Shown in pieces: positions 26,614 through 35,362 of a stretch of 64,000 bases of DNA; within the stretch, counting starts at the first letter, position 1, and each line of letters opens with the position of its first letter. The notes under the pieces were generated by a model. That model was not told the origin of the DNA, ran no database searches, and saw only the letters and a list, made by a program, of their open reading frames with translations. Source of the stretch: Lentzea sp. NBRC 105346. GTDB taxonomy: Bacteria; Actinomycetota; Actinomycetes; Mycobacteriales; Pseudonocardiaceae. Made by a program: the position numbers and the translations under genes. The DNA is taken from assembly GCF_030269605.1 (NCBI RefSeq), contig NZ_BSTQ01000001.1:434001-498000 (forward strand), written 5' to 3'.

Positions 26614-29547
26614 ATGACCGACAGAGACGTGAGACGAGTGATCAGCGCGACCACCATCGCCCTCAAGCTGGGGTGTGATCGGGATACTCGGGACCGACTT
26701 GGCGCCTTGTGGGGCAAGTCCCGCAAGAACGCGGGCGGGGTCATGAACCTCGTGGTGTCACACCTGCTCGACACCGCGGCGGTAGCGGAGTTGATCTGGG
26801 ATCACTTCCTCGCTTCCGCGACCAAGGATCTGTTAGACCGTGTCTCGGGCGGTCGCGGGCGGATGTTCTTCGCGTGGCTGTGCGGGATCCACGACTGTGG
26901 CAAGGCCACGCCGGCGTTCCAGGTCCTGGATGCCGAGGAAGCCCTTCGGGTGCGGGCGGCGGGTTTGTCGTGGTCGGCCGCCGTCAAGCCCGGCATGGGG
27001 TGGCGTCATGACAAAGCGGGCGCGGCGCTGCTGATGGACCGGCTCGAGGAAGCCGGGTGGTCGAGCGGGAACATCGATTGGGTGTGGCCGCTGGTCGCCG
27101 GTCATCACGGGCTATTCCCGTCCTACCGTGCTGTCCGTGGACCGCGCTCCCGTGGTGATGGGCAGGGGCGGGGCGAGAGGTGGCTGCAGGTGCAGCGTGC
27201 TCTGGTCGGTGTGTTCACGCGTGCTGTGGGATTCCCCGATGTCGCGTCGGTCGAACCGATCGGGGCGTTGACGCGGGCTGAGCAGTTGCATCTCAGCGGT
27301 CTGATCGTCATGGCGGACTGGATCGCCAGCGACGAGCGGTACTTCACCGGTATCGACGACCTCGACGCGGTGAGCATGGCCGGTGCACGTGACCGGGCGG
27401 TCAGGGCGTGGCGTGAGTTGCGGCTGCGAGGCGGTTGGAGGCGGTTGAGCGCCGCCGAGGGGGACGTCGTGGCAGAGCGCTTCGGGCGTCGGTCGCGGGA
27501 ATTCCAAACCGACGTGGTGGAGCAGGCTCGCCGGATGCCCGCGCCTGGCCTGCTCATCAGCGAGGCACCGATGGGCGAGGGCAAGACCGAGGCGGCGTTG
27601 GCCGCGGCGGAGATCCTGGCCGCACGGTTCGGCGCCGACGGGGTGTTCGTGGGCATGCCGACGCAGGCGACGTGCGATCCGATGTTCACCAGAGTGCGGT
27701 CCTGGGTGGCCAAAGTGTGCCCCGGCCTGCAGGACCACGTCGTGCTGCTGCACGGCAAACGCCGGTTCAACCCCGAGTGGAAAGAGATGATCAATCCGCC
27801 TGGGCAGGATCCGGACGACTGGTACCGCGGGGTCGGTGAGGACCAGTACGGGCTGGCCTGCGACGCGGGCGGTGACGGAGCGGACGGTACGGGACCGTCG
27901 GAGTGGTTGCTGGGCCGGCAGCGCGGCCTGTTGGCGCCGCTGGTAGTCGGCACCATCGATCAGCTGTTGCACGCCGCCACCCGGACCAAGCACGTCATGC
28001 TTCGCATGACCGGTCTGGTCGGCAAGGTCGTGATCCTCGACGAGATTCACGCGGCCGACGTGTACATGTCCCGATTCGTGCACGAGGCGCTGCGATGGCT
28101 GGGGCAGGCCCGCGTTCCGGTGATCCTGCTGTCGGCGACGCTGCCGCCGCGCCAACGACAGAGCCTGGTCGAGGCATATGTCACCGGCGCCCGCAATGGC
28201 GTGCGCCCGCAACTGCCCGAACTGCTCCGCTCGATGGGCTATCCCAGCATCACCACAGCGTGCGCGCCCGACGGCGAACCCGACGTCCGCGTCACGCCGT
28301 CGAGCAGTTGGCGGCAGTCGCAACCCGTGCGGGTCGAACTACTCGACGAGCCCCTGCGTGACGAGGCCCGCTCTGACATAGGGCGATCCGGCGGCAACCG
28401 GTTCGGGGAACTGTTGAACCTGCTGAAGCAACGACTCGCCGATGGCGGCTGTGCGCTGATCGTCCGTAACGACGTGCGGCGGGCGCAGGACACCTACGCG
28501 GCGCTTCGAGCACACTTCGGCGACGAGACCTGGCTGCTGCACGGCAGGCTGGCCGTCGAGCCACGCGCCCAGCGGACCCAGCGGTGTCTGGAACTGCTCG
28601 GCGCGGCACGTCCAGGCGGACCTCAACGGCCGGATCGCATGATCCTGGTCGCCACCCAGCTGGCCGAGCAGTCCTTCGACGTGGACGCCGACCTGCTGGT
28701 GTCCGACATCGCCCCCATCGATCTCTTGCTGCAACGGATCGGCCGACTGCACCGCCACGATCGCGAAACCCGCCCCCCGGCGCTGCGGACCCCGACGGTC
28801 GTGGTCACCGGAATGGACACCTCCGGTACCGCAGCACCGTGGTTTCTGAACAGCAGCGAATTCATCTACGGCCGATACCTGCTGCTGCGCACCGCGCACC
28901 AAGTCCTGACAGCGGCGCACGGCGACGGCTGGTCCGTGCCCGCTGACGTGCCAGTCCTCGTCGACGCCGGCTACTCCGGCAGCCCGCTCACCCCGTGGAC
29001 GGAGCAGGAACACGCGGCCCAGGCCGAGTGGGAGCACAGCGAGCGTGAACGCGCCGAGAAGGCCAGCCAGTACCTGCTGTCCGCTCCCGACGAGTGGACC
29101 GCGGCCACGTTGGCCGGTCTGAGCTACGCGCATGTCGCCGGAGCCCAGGAGCAGGCGCAACTGGACGCGTTGGTACGCGATGGCGAGGAGTCCGTCGAAG
29201 TGGTGGTGCTAAGGCACGGCACGCACGGATACAGCACCTATCGCGGCGTACGGCTGGGGATGCACGGCGAACGAGGGCCGGAGTTGCTCGACGATGTCGT
29301 CGCCGGAACCGTGCGCCTACCGGCAAGCCTGACCACGGCGGCACTGGAGAACCTGACGCCGCTGCCGCAGTGGCACCACCACCCGTGGCTCAAACACACC
29401 CGTGCACTCATCCTCCGCGACGACGAAGCCCCGGTCGAGCTCGGCAACCACCTCGTCTCCTACGACGGCGACCTCGGGCTGCTGACGCGCTCCGTGAACA
29501 CCACAGGACGACACGGTGGACCCCCGCTACGCGGGGACGACGCTTGA
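26614..29547 (+). CDS. cas3: Cas3 nuclease-helicase, type I-E
   Basis: About 977 residues from ATG 26614; GTG 26632 and GTG 26641 are alternatives and no strong ribosome binding site is seen. The HD nuclease domain comes first: H50 in VVSHLLDTAAVAE and H93-D94 in GIHDCGKATPAFQ. The SF2 helicase follows: Walker A PMGEGKTEAAL (about 319-329), DEIH (476-479), LSATLPP, and the C-terminal ATQLAEQSFDVDADLLVSDIAP...QRIGRLHRH boxes. After Cascade binds target DNA, Cas3 nicks, unwinds and degrades it. The domains look complete, so interference should be possible. Confidence 0.95.
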   Translation: MTDRDVRRVISATTIALKLGCDRDTRDRLGALWGKSRKNAGGVMNLVVSHLLDTAAVAELIWDHFLASATKDLLDRVSGGRGRMFFAWLCGIHDCGKATPAFQVLDAEEALRVRAAGLSWSAAVKPGMGWRHDKAGAALLMDRLEEAGWSSGNIDWVWPLVAGHHGLFPSYRAVRGPRSRGDGQGRGERWLQVQRALVGVFTRAVGFPDVASVEPIGALTRAEQLHLSGLIVMADWIASDERYFTGIDDLDAVSMAGARDRAVRAWRELRLRGGWRRLSAAEGDVVAERFGRRSREFQTDVVEQARRMPAPGLLISEAPMGEGKTEAALAAAEILAARFGADGVFVGMPTQATCDPMFTRVRSWVAKVCPGLQDHVVLLHGKRRFNPEWKEMINPPGQDPDDWYRGVGEDQYGLACDAGGDGADGTGPSEWLLGRQRGLLAPLVVGTIDQLLHAATRTKHVMLRMTGLVGKVVILDEIHAADVYMSRFVHEALRWLGQARVPVILLSATLPPRQRQSLVEAYVTGARNGVRPQLPELLRSMGYPSITTACAPDGEPDVRVTPSSSWRQSQPVRVELLDEPLRDEARSDIGRSGGNRFGELLNLLKQRLADGGCALIVRNDVRRAQDTYAALRAHFGDETWLLHGRLAVEPRAQRTQRCLELLGAARPGGPQRPDRMILVATQLAEQSFDVDADLLVSDIAPIDLLLQRIGRLHRHDRETRPPALRTPTVVVTGMDTSGTAAPWFLNSSEFIYGRYLLLRTAHQVLTAAHGDGWSVPADVPVLVDAGYSGSPLTPWTEQEHAAQAEWEHSERERAEKASQYLLSAPDEWTAATLAGLSYAHVAGAQEQAQLDALVRDGEESVEVVVLRHGTHGYSTYRGVRLGMHGERGPELLDDVVAGTVRLPASLTTAALENLTPLPQWHHHPWLKHTRALILRDDEAPVELGNHLVSYDGDLGLLTRSVNTTGRHGGPPLRGDDA
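29516..29543 (+). other. CRISPR-repeat-like hairpin at the end of cas3
   Basis: 28 bases overlapping the last cas3 codons match the transcribed repeat at 18 positions, including TGGACCCC and ACGCGGGGA, and can fold into a CCCCGC/GCGGGG hairpin. It is a single copy, far from either array. It may be chance within GC-rich coding sequence or a solitary repeat-like site. Confidence 0.35.
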
Positions 29548-29659
29548 TCAAGCACTCGCTAAGGAGGATCCCTGACGACAGGGACAACCGTGTCGATCCG
29601 CGACCACCCTAACCGCGTCACTGTCAGTCCGCTAGCACACGCTACTTGCTCGACGACGA

Positions 29660-29989
29660 ATGACGGCGCTACTCTCTCGCCCCGGCGAGGCCAAGCTCAC
29701 TGTCAGTGTCGACGCCCTCGCGCTGCGTGGAGGTGTCGTGCTGCTGGTCGGGTCGCTGGTCGCCGCGGGCTTGCTGCCGTTGCTGTTCCGATGCGTCGTC
29801 GTGGTGGCCGCTTTCAAGCTCGCGGCTCGCGGTGACGCCGCCAGGACAGCGGCCTTCGCCGACGCGGTCGACGTGTGCCTGCGAGGCCGACGACGGCGAG
29901 AACGACGCATCAACGCGATCGAGGAACGACGGCGGCATGACGCCGCTGTCCCGCAGGACGAGCCTCCGGGCGACAGTGAAGACGGGTGA
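29660..29989 (+). CDS. Small membrane protein inside the cas operon
   Basis: 109 residues from ATG 29660. One long hydrophobic stretch (GGVVLLVGSLVAAGLLPLLFRCVVVVAAFKLA, about residues 24-55) is enough for one long or two short membrane helices. A basic segment (RGRRRRERRINAIEERRRHD) and an acidic tail follow. Codon third positions are strongly GC-rich. It overlaps the start of cas8e, so it belongs to the operon. It is not one of the standard type I-E genes and I do not recognise it. Confidence 0.6.
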   Translation: MTALLSRPGEAKLTVSVDALALRGGVVLLVGSLVAAGLLPLLFRCVVVVAAFKLAARGDAARTAAFADAVDVCLRGRRRRERRINAIEERRRHDAAVPQDEPPGDSEDG

Positions 29990-31623
29990 TGATGAACCTC
30001 CTGGACGATCCGTGGATCCCGGTCACGATGACGACCGGGCCCTCCACCGAGGTTTCCGGCCAGGACGCGATCCTGCGATCTGGTGAGATACGGCAGTTGG
30101 CGGTCGACCCGCCGACGATGGTCCCGGTGATTCTGCGGCAGTTCCTGCTGCCGATCGTCCTGGACGCCCTGGGGGCACCCCGGTCGACCCAGGAGTGGAG
30201 GCGGGCGTTCGCCGGCGGCACCCTGTTCGCCGCCGAGGAGACATGGGCCGACGAGCAGCGGGACACGTTGCTGGCCTACTTCGCCGAGTATCACGAGTTG
30301 TTCGAGTTGTTCGACGCGAGGCATCCCTTCGCTCAGGTCGCGGGCCTGCGGACCGCGACCGACGACACCAAATCCACGTCGCTGCTCGTGCCATCGGTGG
30401 CGTCGGGCAACAACGTGCCGTTGTTCTCCACGAGAGTCGGGGACGCGCCGTTGCCGTTGCGCCCGGCGGAGGCGGCACGCTGGCTGCTGCACACGCACTG
30501 CTGGGACACCGCGGCGATCAAGACCGGTGCCGCGGACGATCCGCAGGCGCGCAACGGCAAGACCACCGGCAATCCCACCGGACCGCTGGGACAGCTGGGC
30601 ATGGTGATCCCGGTCGGCCGCACCCTGGCCGAAACTCTGGTCCTCAATATGCCGATCGTCGCCGACGGCCTGCCGGAGCAGGACAAGCCCCAGTGGCGTC
30701 GCGGACCGTGGACCGCGACGTGGACGGCGCGCAGGGCGGCGGGGCGTCGAGAGTTGCTGACGTGGCAGTCGCGGCGGATCCGGTTGCACACCAAGGACAC
30801 CGCGGAGGGTTTGCGGGTGACGTCGGTGGTGGTGTGCGCGGGTGACCGTCTGGCCGAGACGCCGCAGTACGAGCCGCACACGGTGTGGAACGTCGAGCAG
30901 AAGGTGAAAGCAGGCGTCCCGCCGCAGCGGCCCCGGCGTCATGCGTCGGGACGCCCGGTGTGGCGCGGTCTCGACGCGCTGCTGGCGCTCGGTGAGGACA
31001 AGGCCATGGTGAAGACCAGCCGCCAACTCAACGATCTGGCCGAGGTCCTGGAGTTGGACTATCCGCTGCAGCTCCTCACCGTCGGCGTCGAGTACGGCAA
31101 CCAATCGGCCGTGGTGGAGAACGTGATCGCCGACTCGATCCCGTTGCCCGTCGCCGCGCTGCGCGACGTGGCGGTGCGGGATGCCGTGGTGGAGATCGCC
31201 GATCGCGCCGACAAGGTGGCCAGGGCCGTGAACCTGCTGTCCGCGGACCTTCGACGTGCCACGAGCTCGGAACCCTTGCCGTGGGACAAGGGACAGCGGC
31301 CCGGTGAACGCCTCCTGCACATCGTCGACCCGGCGTCGCGGCGCGTCCTTGCCGCGCTGCAACGCCGCAACGATCCCGACTCTGTGGAGCAGGTCCTCAC
31401 GGCCTGGGAACAGGTGGCCTGGCAAGCGGCCTTCGATGTCGCCGAACCACTGCTGCGAGACGCGTCGTCACGTCAGTTCACCGGACTGCGCACCTCGCAC
31501 AACGGCAAAGACCTCCTGCACTGCGCACCGAAAGCCGAACTGGCCTTCCGCAAGAACATTCGCGACGCCCTGCCACGGGCCGCCGACCTCGTCGCCCGCC
31601 GCGAACCGAACCAGGAGAATTGA
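29986..31623 (+). CDS. cas8e: Cas8e (Cse1/CasA), large subunit of type I-E Cascade
   Basis: 545 residues. GTG 29986, ATG 29989 and ATG 29992 are all possible starts. The N-terminus NLLDDPWIPVTMTTGPSTEVSGQDAILRS is characteristic of Cse1. The length and the partner genes fit as well: RQLAVDPPTMVPVILRQFLLPIVLDALG near the start and a helical-bundle C-terminus. The protein recognises the PAM, opens the DNA and recruits Cas3. It is followed directly by cse2. Confidence 0.93.
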   Translation: MMMNLLDDPWIPVTMTTGPSTEVSGQDAILRSGEIRQLAVDPPTMVPVILRQFLLPIVLDALGAPRSTQEWRRAFAGGTLFAAEETWADEQRDTLLAYFAEYHELFELFDARHPFAQVAGLRTATDDTKSTSLLVPSVASGNNVPLFSTRVGDAPLPLRPAEAARWLLHTHCWDTAAIKTGAADDPQARNGKTTGNPTGPLGQLGMVIPVGRTLAETLVLNMPIVADGLPEQDKPQWRRGPWTATWTARRAAGRRELLTWQSRRIRLHTKDTAEGLRVTSVVVCAGDRLAETPQYEPHTVWNVEQKVKAGVPPQRPRRHASGRPVWRGLDALLALGEDKAMVKTSRQLNDLAEVLELDYPLQLLTVGVEYGNQSAVVENVIADSIPLPVAALRDVAVRDAVVEIADRADKVARAVNLLSADLRRATSSEPLPWDKGQRPGERLLHIVDPASRRVLAALQRRNDPDSVEQVLTAWEQVAWQAAFDVAEPLLRDASSRQFTGLRTSHNGKDLLHCAPKAELAFRKNIRDALPRAADLVARREPNQEN

Positions 31624-31624
31624 C

Positions 31625-32212
31625 ATGCCCGAACCCGCTCATCGGGGCGAGTGGTACTGGACGCAGTACATCGACGACCAAGGACGGTGGCGCCGGGCCA
31701 GCCGGCAACCGCCGGGCGAGGACCTGGCCGCGATGCGCCGCGGACTGGGCAGGCAACCCGGCTCCGTACCGCAGATGTGGCGGCTGTACCAGGCGATCGT
31801 CGCCGACGAACACTCACCCCGACTGGCCGCCGAGCACGCCGCGCTGTGCCTGTTCGGCGTCCACCAGCAGTCACAGCGCACCCCCATGCACAAACCCGGG
31901 ACCGGGCTCGGCAAGGCACTACGCGACCTGAGCCGCCGCGACGGGGTCAGCGAGGAGGCGGTCGCCCGGCGATTCAACGCCGCCGCGACCGCGACGAGCT
32001 TCGACGAACTCGTGGCGCATCTGCGTGGCCTGGTCACCCTGTTGCGCACCCACGCCATCCCGCTGGACTACACGACCCTGCTCACCGACCTGCTCCGCTG
32101 GTCCGATCCCGATGGACAAGCCCAAGTACGCCGGCGATGGGGGATGCAGTACCACGCCTGGCAGTCACCGACCGCGCAGTCCTCGACTTCCGGCGACGCC
32201 GCGATCGCCTGA
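31625..32212 (+). CDS. cse2: Cse2 (CasB), small subunit of type I-E Cascade
   Basis: 195 residues from ATG 31625, one base after the cas8e stop, with AGGAG in the cas8e tail as binding site. It is helical and basic (WYWTQYIDDQGRWRRASRQPPGEDLAAMRRGLGRQPG...LCLFGVHQQSQ). The LFGVHQQSQ block and the LGKALRDL...VARRFNAAATATSFDELVAHLRGLV region are typical of Cse2. Two copies stabilise the complex and the displaced strand. Confidence 0.92.
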   Translation: MPEPAHRGEWYWTQYIDDQGRWRRASRQPPGEDLAAMRRGLGRQPGSVPQMWRLYQAIVADEHSPRLAAEHAALCLFGVHQQSQRTPMHKPGTGLGKALRDLSRRDGVSEEAVARRFNAAATATSFDELVAHLRGLVTLLRTHAIPLDYTTLLTDLLRWSDPDGQAQVRRRWGMQYHAWQSPTAQSSTSGDAAIA

Positions 32213-32257
32213 CACCACCCGTTCCGACTCAACAACTCTCACTTCTGGAGTTTCACC

Positions 32258-33388
32258 GTGCCCGCACGCCGCTACCTCGACATCCACGTGCTGCAGACCG
32301 TTCCGCCCTCGAACCTCAACCGTGATGACGCCGGCAGTCCCAAACAGGCCATCTACGGCGGCGCTCGGCGAGCACGGGTGTCCTCCCAGGCTTGGAAACG
32401 TGCGACGCGCACCGCGTTCGCCGAGCGGGTACCCAAGGCCGATCTCGCCACGCGCACCAAGCAGATCTCCGACCTGCTCACCAAGCGATTGACCGAGGCG
32501 CACGACCTCGCGGTGCCCGACGCGGCCAGGATCAGCAACGCCCTGCTCAAGCCGCTCGGTATCAAGGCCAGTAAGAAGAACGCCGAGCAGACCTCCTACC
32601 TGCTGTTCTTCGGCTACCCCCAGCTCGCCGCCATCGCCGAGACGATCAGCGGCCGGATCGGCGAGTTGATCGGCCTCGACGACGCGGCGCTCGACAAGGC
32701 TGTGGAGGAGGTGGACGTCAAGGCGATCCTGGGTACCGGGCACCCGGTCGACGTGGCGCTGTTCGGGCGCATGGTCGCCGACATCCCCAACCTCAACGTC
32801 GACGCCGCATGCCAGGTCGCCCACGCGATCTCCACACACCCGGTGGAAATCGAGTTCGACTACTACACCGCGGTCGACGACGAGAACACCGACAACAAAG
32901 GCGCCGGGATGATCGGCACCGTCGAGTTCAACTCCGCCACCCTCTACCGCTACGCCACCCTGGGCCTGCAACAGCTAGAGGACAACCTCGGCGGAGCCAA
33001 CGAGGTCCCTGACGCGGTGGAACTGTTCGTCGACTGCTTCGCCCGATCCATCCCGTCCGGTCATGGCAACTCCTTCGCCCACCGCACCCTGCCGAGCCTG
33101 GTCGCCGTGGTCGCCCGCGAGGACCAGCCAGTCAACCTGGTGTCCGCCTTCGAAAAACCGGTGCGCTCCCGCGACGGCGTGCTCGCCGAGTCCGCGGCCC
33201 GCCTGGCCGCCGAACTGGCCAGCGCCACCGACAACTGGGGACAGGCGCCGACTCGCGTGCTGGCCTGCTACAACGAATCCACAGAGGACCTGAGCGCCGT
33301 GTTCGGCGCCTCGCAACCTTTTCCCGACCTGCTCACGGACCTCAAGGCGTTCACCGCTGAGTGGCTGGGCCAGGGCAGCACCCGATGA
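32258..33388 (+). CDS. cas7e: Cas7e (Cse4/CasC), backbone of type I-E Cascade
   Basis: 376 residues from GTG 32258, with CTGGAG upstream. Family hallmarks are the N-terminal DIHVLQTVPPSNLNRDD and the RRARVSSQAWKRATR box. FDYYTAVDDENTDNKGAGMIGTVEFNSATLYRYA follows in the middle. Six copies form the crRNA-binding backbone. Its end overlaps cas5e by four bases (ATGA). Confidence 0.95.
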   Translation: MPARRYLDIHVLQTVPPSNLNRDDAGSPKQAIYGGARRARVSSQAWKRATRTAFAERVPKADLATRTKQISDLLTKRLTEAHDLAVPDAARISNALLKPLGIKASKKNAEQTSYLLFFGYPQLAAIAETISGRIGELIGLDDAALDKAVEEVDVKAILGTGHPVDVALFGRMVADIPNLNVDAACQVAHAISTHPVEIEFDYYTAVDDENTDNKGAGMIGTVEFNSATLYRYATLGLQQLEDNLGGANEVPDAVELFVDCFARSIPSGHGNSFAHRTLPSLVAVVAREDQPVNLVSAFEKPVRSRDGVLAESAARLAAELASATDNWGQAPTRVLACYNESTEDLSAVFGASQPFPDLLTDLKAFTAEWLGQGSTR

Positions 33389-34266
33389 GCAGGGATCCCG
33401 CAGACTCAACCGGCACCGCCGTCCTGCTGCTGCGGCTGGCCGCACCTCTGCAGTCATGGGGCAATGCCAGTGCGTTCAACCGCCGCGACACGGCGCATCA
33501 GCCAACCAAGTCCGGCGTCATCGGACTGCTGGCGGCAGCACAAGGCCGTGCCCGCACCGACACCATCGCCGACCTCGGCGAACTGTCGCTGGCGGTGCGC
33601 GTCGACCAACCCGGCACGTTGCTGCGCGACTACCACACCGTCAGCGACTACCGCGGCCTTCCGCTGCCCTCGGCGTCCCTCACTGCCAAAGGCACCCAGA
33701 AACCCACCGCGCCGGCCAAGTACACCCACGTCACGCAACGCTTCTACCTGCAGGATGCGGTGTTCCTCGCCGCCGTCCGCGGTCCACGCGGCCTCATCGA
33801 CACCCTGCGCCACGCACTCGCCCACCCGGCGTTTCCGCTCGCGCTGGGACGTCGCTCCTGCGTGCCGACCCAGCCCCTGCTGCTGGACGACGACACCCAA
33901 CCCACCCTCACTGAGGCGCTGGCCAACACTCCCTGGCTGGCCTCCGACCACACCAGGAAACAACTCCGCGACCGCGGCAGGGCACCCGCGTTCGTCACCC
34001 TCGCCACCACCATCGACGCCACCGGCGGCGAGGCCGGCATCTGCAACGGCACAGCTGGTGACAGCACGACCGACGAGGACACCGAGCAAGGCGACCTCGA
34101 CATGGCACACGACCAGCCACTGTCGTTCGCCCCCCTCGAACGCAGCCGCACCACCCGCATGGTCCGCCACGGCTGGGTGCAGATACCCACCGGCCTCGCT
34201 GACCCCTCAGACCCGGCGGGAACCGGCCACACCGACCACGATCCGTTCGCACTGCTGGGGTGGTGA
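33385..34266 (+). CDS. cas5e: Cas5e (CasD), type I-E Cascade
   Basis: 293 residues from ATG 33385, overlapping cas7e; GTG 33361 is also in frame. The RAMP N-terminus LLLRLAAPLQSWGNASAFNRRDTAHQPTKSGVIGLLAAA is diagnostic. The protein caps the crRNA 5' handle. An acidic insertion near the C-terminal third (TAGDSTTDEDTEQGDLD) is an elaboration I would not expect in every homologue. Confidence 0.93.
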   Translation: MSRDPADSTGTAVLLLRLAAPLQSWGNASAFNRRDTAHQPTKSGVIGLLAAAQGRARTDTIADLGELSLAVRVDQPGTLLRDYHTVSDYRGLPLPSASLTAKGTQKPTAPAKYTHVTQRFYLQDAVFLAAVRGPRGLIDTLRHALAHPAFPLALGRRSCVPTQPLLLDDDTQPTLTEALANTPWLASDHTRKQLRDRGRAPAFVTLATTIDATGGEAGICNGTAGDSTTDEDTEQGDLDMAHDQPLSFAPLERSRTTRMVRHGWVQIPTGLADPSDPAGTGHTDHDPFALLGW

Positions 34267-34269
34267 CCC

Positions 34270-35028
34270 ATGTCCTACCTGTCCCGAATCCGACTCAACC
34301 CGCTGCGCACCAAGGGCCGCGAATTCCTGCGCAACCCCCGAACCGTGCACGCCGCCGTCATGGGCGGTCTCCCCGAACAACCCAACACCAACCGTGTCCT
34401 ATGGCGACTGGACACCCGCGAGCACAACGTCAACCTGCTCGTGCTCACCCCCACCCGGCCCGACTGGACCCACATCGTCGAACAAGCCGGATGGCCCCAC
34501 GCCGACGGCGACCACGTCCTGGTCCGCGACTACACCCCCGTCCTCGGTCATCTCGCGTCAGGCCGCGAATTCGCTTTCCGGCTCACCGCCAACCCGGTCC
34601 AATCCACAATGACCCCAGACCGCCTCACCGACTCACAACGGCAACGCCACGGCGACACCCGACCCCGCCGCGGCTTCCGCGTCGGACACCGCACCGCCGC
34701 CCACCAGATCGACTGGCTACTGCGCCGCACCGACAAATGGGGCTTCACCATCCCCACATCCCGCACCGACACCGCGGCCCCCGGCATGCCGTCCACCATC
34801 GAAGGCCCAGCCCAACACGAGGTGCGCATCGTCAACACAACCCGCTACACCATCCCCAAAAAGGGCATGCCCAAACCCGTCACCATGCACGCCATCACGT
34901 TCGAAGGCCGCCTCACCATCACCGACCCCGACAAACTCCGCACCGCCATGCTCACCGGCATCGGCCCCACCAAGGCCTACGGATGCGGCCTGCTCACCCT
35001 CGCACCACTCCGAGACCACCCTGCCTGA
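34270..35028 (+). CDS. cas6e: Cas6e (CasE), crRNA-processing endonuclease
   Basis: 252 residues from ATG 34270, three bases after cas5e. It starts SYLSRIRLNPLRTKGREFLRNPRTVHAAVMGGLPE, which includes the family histidine (H27) near the active site. It ends with the Gly-rich loop GIGPTKAYGCGLLTLAPL that binds the repeat hairpin. It cleaves precursor crRNA at the base of the repeat stem and remains on the 3' end. It is the last intact gene of the operon, and in a complete locus cas1 and cas2 would follow. Confidence 0.94.
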   Translation: MSYLSRIRLNPLRTKGREFLRNPRTVHAAVMGGLPEQPNTNRVLWRLDTREHNVNLLVLTPTRPDWTHIVEQAGWPHADGDHVLVRDYTPVLGHLASGREFAFRLTANPVQSTMTPDRLTDSQRQRHGDTRPRRGFRVGHRTAAHQIDWLLRRTDKWGFTIPTSRTDTAAPGMPSTIEGPAQHEVRIVNTTRYTIPKKGMPKPVTMHAITFEGRLTITDPDKLRTAMLTGIGPTKAYGCGLLTLAPLRDHPA

Positions 35029-35105
35029 CATGTGGTGGCAGACCACCCACACGACCCGCACGATGTCATCAACCAGGTCCAGCATCCACGCCTAACGCAC
35101 CGAGC

Positions 35106-35276
35106 CGCTGCGTCCGCGACCGACTCTGGGACCTGCTCGCCGACCGTATCTACGATCGTGAAGCGATCATGACCGAACCCGCCGACAACGAACAAGGTTG
35201 GACAGCCACACAGCAGGCCACGACCGCTGGTATCCCCTGGACTATGACGGTCTGGTCCTCTCCGCACGTCCGCGCC
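35106..35276 (+). pseudogene. cas2: Relic of cas2 (type I-E), 5'-truncated and frameshifted
   Basis: In one frame the DNA reads RCVRDRLWDLLADRIYDRE, then AIMTEPADNEQGW. After a one-base shift at 35201 it continues DSHTAGHDRWYPLDYDGLVL then SARPR. This is the second half of Cas2e in order: the ARVRxxLWxxV helix, the DNEQGW strand, and GHDxxxPVDFDGLxL. The first 25-30 codons and a start codon are missing. No cas1 coding sequence is recognisable between the cas6e stop (35028) and this relic, or elsewhere in the window. The relic ends about 25 bases before the leader of array 2, the usual place for cas2. Confidence 0.8.
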
Positions 35277-35300
35277 GATGGCCATCACACCGCCACGCCA

Positions 35301-35362
35301 CAAGATCAACGACAGTGAAGGAGAAACACTGTTTCCGTTTGTGGAACGGGAGGTCACACAGC
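35301..35362 (+). promoter_or_regulatory. Leader of CRISPR array 2
   Basis: 62 bases immediately before the first repeat, homologous without gaps to the leader of array 1 on the opposite strand (48 of 62 identical by eye). The shared leader shows that this array is read on the + strand. Confidence 0.8.

Noticed and set aside
29632..31425. A 597-codon open frame on the - strand opposite cas8e, and a 896-codon frame inside the relaxase gene
   Set aside because: High-GC shadows of intact genes with recognised domains. Composition is Arg/Pro/His or Gly/Val-rich and no domain is visible.
35029..35105. Remains of cas1 between cas6e and the cas2 relic
   Set aside because: Only 77 bases remain and no frame shows a Cas1e motif. 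I treat cas1 as deleted.
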